Source: Chitinophaga pinensis (GTDB lineage: Bacteria > Bacteroidota > Bacteroidia > Flavobacteriales > Flavobacteriaceae). Taken from it: a stretch of DNA of 6,508 nt. The stretch is taken from positions 1-6,508 of the forward strand of contig CALPNL020000111.1 in assembly GCA_943324925.2 (NCBI GenBank), written 5' to 3'. Below, in pieces: positions 1-5,000 of the stretch. Positions within the stretch are counted from its first letter, which is position 1; each line of letters begins with the position of its first letter. The notes under the pieces are model-generated. The model made no database searches and was not told where the DNA came from. It saw nothing but the letters and a program-made list of their open reading frames with translations. The translations under genes and the position numbers were made by a program.

Positions 1-135
1 ATCGGTAAAAACATGTAAGCCATCTATTTTATTTATTTCTGCTGTTGTTGAAGTAGGTTCAAATGTTGAGGCTTTGAATGCAAGTAAAATTGATATACTA
101 ATACCGAAAAGAAAACCCAAAAGATATTTTTTCAT
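1..135 (-). CDS. Partial CDS: N-terminus of a small secreted or membrane-anchored protein of unknown function
   Basis: Reading the minus strand from the ATG at 135 gives 45 codons with no stop before the window edge, so the C-terminus is missing. The protein starts MKKYLLGFLFGISISILLAF, a basic tip followed by about 17 hydrophobic residues, which looks like a Sec signal peptide or a single membrane anchor. A polar, Thr/Glu/Asn-rich linker follows, then the segment IDGLHVFTD. There is no lipobox cysteine in the visible part. A perfect TAnnTTTG promoter box lies 19 bp upstream of the start, which supports both the start and independent expression. The gene follows purB on the same strand but is separated from it by a strong terminator. 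I do not recognise the family, and the visible 45 residues do not allow a function to be assigned. Confidence 0.7.
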   Translation of the reverse strand, partial: MKKYLLGFLFGISISILLAFKASTFEPTSTTAEINKIDGLHVFTD

Positions 136-153
136 TTTTTTTTATTTTTCGAT

Positions 154-161
154 CAAAAGTA
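154..161 (-). promoter_or_regulatory. Putative Bacteroidetes -7 promoter box for the small exported-protein gene
   Basis: The minus strand reads TACTTTTG here, an exact match to the Bacteroidetes primary sigma factor -7 consensus TAnnTTTG. Transcription would start near position 147 and leave a leader of roughly 12 nt before the ATG at 135. No clear -33 TTTG element is seen at the expected distance, so the call rests on one box and its position. Confidence 0.5.
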
Positions 162-198
162 CAAAACATACTTTATTTTGACTTCTTCCCATTTAGTT

Positions 199-243
199 AA
201 AAAAAAGTAAAACCCGCTAAAAAAAATAGTTTAGCGGGTTTTA
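199..243 (-). terminator. Rho-independent terminator of purB
   Basis: A perfect 13-bp inverted repeat (208-220 against 231-243, core aacccgctaa / ttagcgggtt) surrounds a 10-nt A/T-rich loop. On the minus strand it is followed by one C and then eight consecutive T (complement of 199-206), the classic GC-cored stem plus U-tract. It lies about 20 nt beyond the purB stop codon. The opposite direction has no comparable U-tract, so it is assigned to the minus strand. It insulates the small gene at the left edge from purB transcription. Confidence 0.92.
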
Positions 244-262
244 AAAATAAGTTTAAAGGTTT

Positions 263-1609
263 TTATATTCCTACAAAATTACTCGGTGTAATTTTCATTA
301 ATTCCTCTTTTATTTCATTTGAAACCGCAAGTGTGGTTATAAAATTATGAATGGCATTCTTATCAATCGTTTCGTTGGTTCTAGTCAATCCTTTCAATGC
401 TTCATATGGATTTGGATAACCTTCTCTTCTTAATATCGTTTGAATTGCCTCTGCTACTACAGCCCAGTTCTTTTCTAAATCTTCATGGAATTTTGGCTCA
501 TTCAACAATAATTTATTCAATCCTTTTAATGTCGATTCAAAAGCAATTAAAGTATGTCCCATCGGAACCCCAATGTTTCTTAAAACTGTACTATCAGTCA
601 AATCACGTTGCAACCTTGATAGCGGTAATTTTGCTGAAAGATGTTCAAAAATAGCATTTGCCATTCCTAAATTTCCCTCTGAATTTTCAAAATCAATAGG
701 ATTTACTTTATGTGGCATTGCTGAGGATCCAATTTCTCCTGCCTTAATTTTTTGCTTGAAATATTCCATTGAAACATAGGTCCAAATGTCTCTGTCCAGG
801 TCAATTATAATCGTGTTGATTCTTTTTAAAGCGTCAAAAAACGCAGCAAAATGATCGTAATGTTCTATTTGTGTTGTTGGAAAAGAATGGTGCAAGCCCA
901 AGTTATCTTCAACAAAATGACTGCCAAATTGTTTCCAATCAATTTGTGGATAAGCAACATGATGGGCATTATAATTTCCCGTCGCGCCACCAAATTTAGC
1001 TGCAAATGGAATATTAAATAGTAAACGCATTTGTTCTTCTAATCGCTCTACAAAAACGCCAATTTCTTTACCTAAGCGAGTAGGAGAGGCGGGTTGTCCG
1101 TGAGTTTTTGCTAACATTGGTACGTTACGCCATTCAACACTTAACTCTTTTAATTTAGAAATTAAAGCAATTAAAGACGGTAAATAAATATTTTCAAAGG
1201 CTTCCTTTGTAGATAATGGAATTGCAGTATTGTTGATATCTTGTGATGTCAATCCAAAATGAATGAACTCTTTATAGGAGGATAAACCTAATTTTTCGAA
1301 AGCCTCTTTTATAAAATACTCTACCGCTTTCACATCGTGATTGGTAGTTTTTTCGGTTTCTTTGATCCAAAGGGCATCTTGTGTAGAAAAGTTTTTGTAA
1401 ATGTTCCTAAGACTTTCAAACACTCCTTTATCAATTTCTTTTAACTGAGGTAATGGAACTTCGCATAAAGCGATAAAGTACTCAATTTCAATTAATACGC
1501 GGTATTTAATTAAAGCTTCTTCTGAAAAGAAAGGCGCCAATGAAACGGTCTTGTTTCTGTATCTTCCGTCTATAGGTGAAACAGCATTTAATTCGTTTAA
1601 AGTAGTCAT
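263..1609 (-). CDS. purB: Adenylosuccinate lyase PurB
   Basis: This 448-residue protein is full length for the E. coli-type PurB family (about 456 residues). The enzyme acts twice in purine synthesis: it releases fumarate from SAICAR to give AICAR, and from adenylosuccinate to give AMP. It is a cytoplasmic homotetramer of the fumarase/aspartase superfamily. The N-terminus NAVSPIDGRY is typical. The substrate loop TTNHDVKAVEYF lies at residues 88-99, the motif HFGLTSQDINNTA at 117-129, and AKTHGQPASP at 167-176, where His170 corresponds to the catalytic acid. The superfamily signature GSSAMPHKVNPIDFEN is at 294-309, with the catalytic serine at 295/296. No disruption is visible. It is transcribed alone: its own promoter box lies just upstream and its own terminator just downstream. 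Its divergent neighbour trmH is functionally unrelated. Confidence 0.98.
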   Translation of the reverse strand: MTTLNELNAVSPIDGRYRNKTVSLAPFFSEEALIKYRVLIEIEYFIALCEVPLPQLKEIDKGVFESLRNIYKNFSTQDALWIKETEKTTNHDVKAVEYFIKEAFEKLGLSSYKEFIHFGLTSQDINNTAIPLSTKEAFENIYLPSLIALISKLKELSVEWRNVPMLAKTHGQPASPTRLGKEIGVFVERLEEQMRLLFNIPFAAKFGGATGNYNAHHVAYPQIDWKQFGSHFVEDNLGLHHSFPTTQIEHYDHFAAFFDALKRINTIIIDLDRDIWTYVSMEYFKQKIKAGEIGSSAMPHKVNPIDFENSEGNLGMANAIFEHLSAKLPLSRLQRDLTDSTVLRNIGVPMGHTLIAFESTLKGLNKLLLNEPKFHEDLEKNWAVVAEAIQTILRREGYPNPYEALKGLTRTNETIDKNAIHNFITTLAVSNEIKEELMKITPSNFVGI

Positions 1610-1632
1610 TGTGGTGTTGTTTTTTGAAAGCG

Positions 1633-1640
1633 CAAAGATA
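1633..1640 (-). promoter_or_regulatory. Putative -7 promoter box of purB
   Basis: The minus strand reads TATCTTTG, an exact TAnnTTTG match, 24-31 nt upstream of the purB ATG at 1609. A start about 7 nt further on (near 1626) would give a leader of roughly 17 nt. No convincing -33 element or purine-responsive riboswitch is visible, and the short leader leaves no room for one. Confidence 0.55.
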
Positions 1641-1730
1641 CAGAAATGTTTGAATATAATTGGCTAATATTATTTCCGATTTTAAATTCGTAACGAATTG
1701 GTAACAATTAGTCGAAAAGTTTTATAAAGT

Positions 1731-1762
1731 TAAATTTGTTTCTAAATTTGTTTCTAAATTTA
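1731..1762 (+). repeat. 12-bp tandem repeat duplicating the -7 promoter box upstream of trmH
   Basis: The unit taaatttgtttc occurs at 1731-1742 and 1743-1754, followed by a partial third copy taaattta at 1755-1762. Each full unit contains TAAATTTG, a perfect match to the TAnnTTTG promoter box, so trmH has two tandem candidate -7 elements and a degenerate third. Starts would fall near 1746 and 1758, giving leaders of about 34 and 22 nt before the ATG at 1780. A weak -33 candidate TTAG at 1708-1711 lies 19 bp before the first box. The region contains no Shine-Dalgarno sequence. Confidence 0.7.
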
Positions 1763-1779
1763 CCGAAAATAAACTACCT

Positions 1780-2442
1780 ATGGTTGATCTTGACTACTTA
1801 GAATTTCTAGAGAACATACTTACAGAGAACAGGAAAGAGCGCTTTTTAAATGTACTTAAAAACAGAACGCGTCATTTTACAGTTGCTGTAGAAGATGTTT
1901 TTCAAATGCACAATACCAGTGCTGTTATGCGTAGTTGTGAAGTTTTCGGAATTCAAGAATTAAATGTAATTGAACAGCGTTTTGGTAAGCGAATTGATAA
2001 AGAAATTGCAATGGGGGCTCAAAAATGGGTTGATATCAATTCATTTGACAGTATTACTGGTTGCTTAGATAATTTGCAATCTCGAGGATATCAAATTATC
2101 GCAACTACACCACATGAAAACGATTGTTTATTGGAAGACTTTGATATTTCTAAGCCTAGTGCACTATTTTTTGGTACTGAACGCGATGGTTTATCGGATG
2201 AAATTTTAAAGAGGGCAGACGGATTTCTAAAAATACCAATGGTTGGTTTTACTGAAAGCCTTAATATTTCGGTTTCTGCAGCAATTATTATTCAAAACCT
2301 AACGGAACGACTAAGAAAATCTTCTATTCAATGGCAATTATCAGATGATGAAATTATTGAAAAGCGTTTGCAATGGGCAAAAAATACCATTAAAGATATT
2401 AAGAGAATAGAGGCGCGTTATTACAGTGAAAAAACTAGTTAA
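1780..2442 (+). CDS. trmH: TrmH/SpoU-family RNA 2'-O-ribose methyltransferase, probably tRNA (Gm18) methyltransferase
   Basis: This 220-residue protein has the three SpoU/SPOUT motifs. Motif 1 is HNTSAVMRSCEVFG at 44-57, with Asn45 and the catalytic-type Arg51. Motif 2 is LFFGTERDGLS at 129-139, with Glu134. Motif 3 is IPMVGFTESLNISVSAA at 152-168. Motifs 2 and 3 build the trefoil knot that binds S-adenosylmethionine. A short N-terminal helical part (1-30) and a basic helical C-terminal extension (about 180-218, QWAKNTIKDIKRIEARYY) resemble the TrmH family, which methylates the 2'-OH of G18 in the tRNA D-loop. The size fits TrmH better than the longer RlmB type, but exact RNA specificity cannot be read from sequence alone. 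The gene is divergent from purB and overlaps the convergent permease gene by 4 bp at its stop codon. No intrinsic terminator follows it. Confidence 0.9.
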   Translation: MVDLDYLEFLENILTENRKERFLNVLKNRTRHFTVAVEDVFQMHNTSAVMRSCEVFGIQELNVIEQRFGKRIDKEIAMGAQKWVDINSFDSITGCLDNLQSRGYQIIATTPHENDCLLEDFDISKPSALFFGTERDGLSDEILKRADGFLKIPMVGFTESLNISVSAAIIIQNLTERLRKSSIQWQLSDDEIIEKRLQWAKNTIKDIKRIEARYYSEKTS

Positions 2443-3470
2443 CCTATCATTTTTCTTTTTCTTACCAATAGCCATATCACTATTGGTGCCCCAAAAATAG
2501 AGGTAATTGCGTTAATAGGTAATACAATTTCTGTTCCTGGAATTTGTGTAATGCTGTCGCAAATGAGCATAATCAAGGCGCCAAAAAGCAAAGTACTCCA
2601 AAACAAAATTTTATGATTACTAGTTTGAAAAACCAATTTAGCAATATGTGGCACAGCCAGCCCGATAAAAGCAATAGGTCCAACAAAAGCGGTGATACTT
2701 CCTGCTAATATACTGGTTGCAAATAGGATAACATACTTGGTTTTAGTAAAGTTAATCCCTAAGCTTTTTGCATAATTTTCGCCTAATAGTAATGCGTTTA
2801 AAGGTTTGATGCTAAAGACGCTAAGTACAATTCCAATGGTAACACAGCTCGCTAATATCACTATAGAATTCCATGTAAGGTTGCCAAGATTTCCCAACGA
2901 CCAAAAAGTAAATTTTTGCAGTTGCTCAGCCGAACTAAAATAAGTCAAACTACCTACAATTGCACTTGTTAAACTGCCAAACATCAATCCTACAATTAAT
3001 ATAGCCATAGTGTCTCGAAGTCGTTTTGCAATTACTAAAACAGATAAAAGCACAATGAAACTTCCTAAACTAGAAGCGATAATAATTCCATACGTGGACA
3101 GAAAAAATTCAGATATAGCAATTGGTAATAAAGAAGCGCCTAAGAGCACCACAGAAACTCCTAAACTTGCGCCCGAACTCAATCCTAATACGTAAGGTCC
3201 AGCTAGTGGATTTCTAAATAGTGTTTGCATTAATAAACCACTAATAGACAATCCCATACCGATTAAAATTGCAACTATAGCTTTAGGTAGTCTGTAATTC
3301 AAAATAATGTAATTCCACGACTCTTTACTGCACGATCCATGAAGTAAACTTTGGTAAACCTCCTTTACAGGAATGTTGATGGAACCTAAGCTGATATTCA
3401 TTAAAAACAATAAAACTACCCCAATTATTAGGATAGAAAAAAGTAAGGAATTGTTAATTTTATTATTCAA
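2439..3470 (-). CDS. btuC: FecCD-family ABC transporter permease, probably cobalamin permease BtuC
   Basis: The protein has 343 residues and is almost entirely hydrophobic, with about ten membrane segments, as in BtuC/FhuB/FecCD permeases. Family marks are YRLPKAIVAILIGMGLSISG (59-78), MQTLFRNPLAGPYVLGLSSG (81-100), the ATPase-coupling loop GPIAFIGLAVPHIAKL (264-279) and the C-terminal PINAITSIFGAPIVIWLL (318-335). Known FecCD permeases work as homodimers in the inner membrane with two ATPase subunits and a periplasmic binding protein. It is the second gene of an operon, one nucleotide after the lipoprotein stop. The start is a TTG at 3470: no in-frame ATG occurs before codon 24, which would remove the first membrane helix, and a stop (TAG) lies three codons upstream of the TTG. 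Cobalamin specificity is inferred from the neighbouring B12 riboswitch and receptor; a siderophore or heme role cannot be excluded from this protein alone. No ATPase gene follows. Confidence 0.88.
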   Translation of the reverse strand: MNNKINNSLLFSILIIGVVLLFLMNISLGSINIPVKEVYQSLLHGSCSKESWNYIILNYRLPKAIVAILIGMGLSISGLLMQTLFRNPLAGPYVLGLSSGASLGVSVVLLGASLLPIAISEFFLSTYGIIIASSLGSFIVLLSVLVIAKRLRDTMAILIVGLMFGSLTSAIVGSLTYFSSAEQLQKFTFWSLGNLGNLTWNSIVILASCVTIGIVLSVFSIKPLNALLLGENYAKSLGINFTKTKYVILFATSILAGSITAFVGPIAFIGLAVPHIAKLVFQTSNHKILFWSTLLFGALIMLICDSITQIPGTEIVLPINAITSIFGAPIVIWLLVRKRKMIG

Positions 3471-3471
3471 T

Positions 3472-4614
3472 TTATTCTAATTTTTTAAAGAAAAAAGGAC
3501 TGTATTTTGGAAGTAATTCGGGATGAATTATTTTAATCAAATCTTTTAATACCAAATCAGGACGGGTAGAAGCCAATTCAAAATAAACAATTCCACCTTT
3601 AGGTCCTTTATTAACCGCATACGAATATACTTTTTTATTTTTAAAACTTGCAAATTCAGCGTAATGGGTATTGCTATCACTCATTTGTTTTAATGAAGAA
3701 AAATCGCCTGGAGCAATCCAAAATTCAGCATTTTGACCTTTTTCAAATACTTTTTCGAAGGGTAAATTCAAACTCCCAAAACCTTTTGAATCTTTCCATA
3801 AATAGTTTGCTTTCGCGTCTTTTAAAAATAAGGAAGCCCAGCTTTCTCCTTGTGGAACGTACCATTGGTCTTGGTAAATGGCACCGCTTAAAACGGTTGG
3901 TTTGACAGTTGTTTTTTTTGCTAATGCTAATGCACTATTGTAATTGGATTCTATTGAATTAAATAATGTATTAGCTTTAGTATTTAAATCATATAAGGCT
4001 CCAAAAAACTTAATCCATTCGGCTTTTCCTAATGGAGATTGCTCGGTCCAATCGCCATTGATCAATACATTCAGCCCACTTTTTTTCAAATTATCAATAG
4101 TAGAATTGTTGTTGTTGATGCCAAATGTTACAATTGCATCTGGTTTCATGTCGATTAAAATCTCAGTATTCAAACTTTCATTTACACCTACTTCGCGAAC
4201 CTCTCCTGCATCGATTCGCTTTCTAGTTTTAGTTGAAGAAATAAAATTGGTACTTGGAAATCCGATTAAGGTATTTTGAACATCCAGCATCTCAAGAGCT
4301 GGAATATGGGTGGTTGAGGTCACCACAATGGATTGAATAGGAATAGAAATAACCGGAAATTGTTTCAAACTATCAGGAACGATGCCGTCTTTTTCTTTTA
4401 AAATGTAAGTAAAACCGATGGTTGCTTCTGGCCAAGGCTTGGTTACTTTCATTACAGTAAATCCTTGGTAGTGATACAATTCAAGTCCTTTAGCATACTT
4501 TACACTATTGGCAACAGCCAAAATTTTATTATTCGCGTTCTCATTATTTGTTTTGCATCCTATGAGGAAAAGTAAATTTAATAGTGCAAAATAGTATAAA
4601 ATATTGAATTTCAT
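3472..4614 (-). CDS. btuF: Periplasmic substrate-binding lipoprotein of a BtuF/FecB-type ABC transporter, probably cobalamin-binding
   Basis: Starting at the ATG at 4614, the protein has 380 residues. It opens with a lipoprotein signal peptide ending in lipobox LIGC, so Cys20 would be the lipidated residue. A spacer follows to about residue 90, then a class III (helical-backbone) binding fold. The N-lobe contains IVVTSTTHIPALEMLD (96-111) and NTEILIDMKPDAIVTFG (149-165). A linking helix with SPLGKAEWIKFFGALY lies around 193-208. The C-lobe includes a Trp/Tyr-rich stretch, YQDQWYVPQGESWASLF (247-263), and ends at PKYSPFFFKKLE. Glu151 and Glu287 are candidates for the acidic residues that dock such proteins on the permease. 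The reading frame extends 8 codons further to a TTG at 4638, but that TTG lies inside the promoter box, so it would not be transcribed. The substrate is inferred from the divergent B12 riboswitch and receptor; iron-chelate binding is the main alternative. Confidence 0.85.
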   Translation of the reverse strand: MKFNILYYFALLNLLFLIGCKTNNENANNKILAVANSVKYAKGLELYHYQGFTVMKVTKPWPEATIGFTYILKEKDGIVPDSLKQFPVISIPIQSIVVTSTTHIPALEMLDVQNTLIGFPSTNFISSTKTRKRIDAGEVREVGVNESLNTEILIDMKPDAIVTFGINNNNSTIDNLKKSGLNVLINGDWTEQSPLGKAEWIKFFGALYDLNTKANTLFNSIESNYNSALALAKKTTVKPTVLSGAIYQDQWYVPQGESWASLFLKDAKANYLWKDSKGFGSLNLPFEKVFEKGQNAEFWIAPGDFSSLKQMSDSNTHYAEFASFKNKKVYSYAVNKGPKGGIVYFELASTRPDLVLKDLIKIIHPELLPKYSPFFFKKLE

Positions 4615-4635
4615 AAGGTTATTCAAATTGTGGCA

Positions 4636-4643
4636 CAAAGGTA
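4636..4643 (-). promoter_or_regulatory. Putative -7 promoter box of the btuF-btuC operon
   Basis: The minus strand reads TACCTTTG, an exact TAnnTTTG match. Transcription would begin near 4629, giving a leader of about 15 nt before the ATG at 4614. This leader contains no B12 box and is too short for a riboswitch, so the operon appears not to be controlled in cis by the adjacent cobalamin riboswitch. No -33 TTTG is evident. Confidence 0.55.
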
Positions 4644-4676
4644 AAAGTTATGTTTGTTTTATTTACTTAAAACTTA

Positions 4677-4691
4677 AATTTTATTAAAATT
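4677..4691. repeat. AT-only palindrome between the two divergent B12-locus promoters
   Basis: Perfect 7-bp arms AATTTTA and TAAAATT flank a single central T. It sits between the divergent -7 boxes at 4636-4643 and 4707-4714 and covers the expected -33 region of the riboswitch promoter. It could be an operator or an upstream AT element, but palindromes made only of A and T are common by chance in DNA this AT-rich. Confidence 0.3.
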
Positions 4692-4706
4692 ACAAAATCA
4701 AAACCT

Positions 4707-4714
4707 TATATTTG
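4707..4714 (+). promoter_or_regulatory. Putative -7 promoter box of the riboswitch-btuB transcript
   Basis: The sequence TATATTTG matches TAnnTTTG exactly. A start about 7 nt downstream (near 4721) would begin the RNA a few nucleotides before the first conserved base of the riboswitch at 4726, which fits well. The -33 position lacks an obvious TTTG. Confidence 0.65.
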
Positions 4715-4724
4715 CAGCGTATTA

Positions 4725-4905
4725 AGGTTGCTGTTTTAAATTTTTAAAACAGCATTAAAAGGGAAACAGGTGAGTGAATGAAATTCAAAATCCTGTGCTG
4801 TTCCCGCAACTGTGAGCTAATCAGCTTGTTGTTATCTACAAAACCACTGCCACGCTCTGCGAGGTGGGAAGGTCAACAACAAGACGCAAGCCAGGAGACC
4901 TGCCT
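4725..4905 (+). promoter_or_regulatory. Cobalamin (adenosylcobalamin-type) riboswitch aptamer
   Basis: The conserved cobalamin-riboswitch elements appear in order: gggaaacaggtg at 4761-4772, then atcctgtgctgttcccgcaa (4790-4809), running on into ctgtga, then ccactgccac (4844-4853), ggtgggaagg (4863-4872) and the B12 box agccaggagacctgcc at 4889-4904. Supporting helices are perfect AGGT/ACCT closing pairs (4725-4728 with 4898-4901), an 11-bp AT-rich hairpin (4730-4740 with 4743-4753), acagg/cctgt (4766-4770 with 4792-4796), a 9-bp stem cttgttgtt/aacaacaag (4825-4833 with 4875-4883) and a bulged hairpin at 4850-4867. The aptamer binds coenzyme B12 and normally lowers expression of the downstream gene when B12 is plentiful. 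Here that gene is the TonB-dependent receptor at 5001, which is the usual target. Helix assignment is by eye; recognition of the class is very secure. Confidence 0.96.
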
Positions 4906-4918
4906 ATTACGTCGAGTA

Positions 4919-4944
4919 TCAAACTTTCGGGAAAAAAGGTTTGG
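4919..4944 (+). promoter_or_regulatory. L13-type kissing-loop hairpin of the riboswitch expression platform
   Basis: A stem CAAACT/GGTTTG (4920-4925 with 4938-4943) presents a 12-nt loop containing CGGGAA (4928-4933). That hexamer is exactly complementary to TTCCCG at 4801-4806 in the L5 region of the aptamer, matching the known L5-L13 kissing interaction that couples B12 binding to the expression platform. No U-tract follows the hairpin, so it is not an intrinsic terminator. The remaining 56 nt to the btuB ATG contain no Shine-Dalgarno sequence. Confidence 0.75.
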
Positions 4945-5000
4945 GTATGGTAAATTCTATACTTTTCTCCCCATTTTATTAAGATTATTAGTGCCGTTAA

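Noticed and set aside
397..779. Two plus-strand open frames inside purB
   Set aside because: They are antisense to a well-conserved full-length enzyme and are explained as shadows of its codon pattern.
2464..2487. Perfect 8-bp inverted repeat as a terminator for trmH
   Set aside because: It is followed by gcccc on the plus strand and by AAGAAAAAG on the minus strand, so no U-tract exists in either direction; it also lies in permease codons.
3648..4279. Plus-strand open frames inside the lipoprotein gene (and a similar one at 3010-3195 inside the permease)
   Set aside because: They are antisense to genes with clear family motifs and show no independent start signals.
4944..4972. Possible weak terminator between the riboswitch and btuB (gtat/atac stem followed by tttt)
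   Set aside because: The stem has only 4 bp plus one wobble pair, is all weak pairs but one, and has only four T before C; too unstable to call a terminator.
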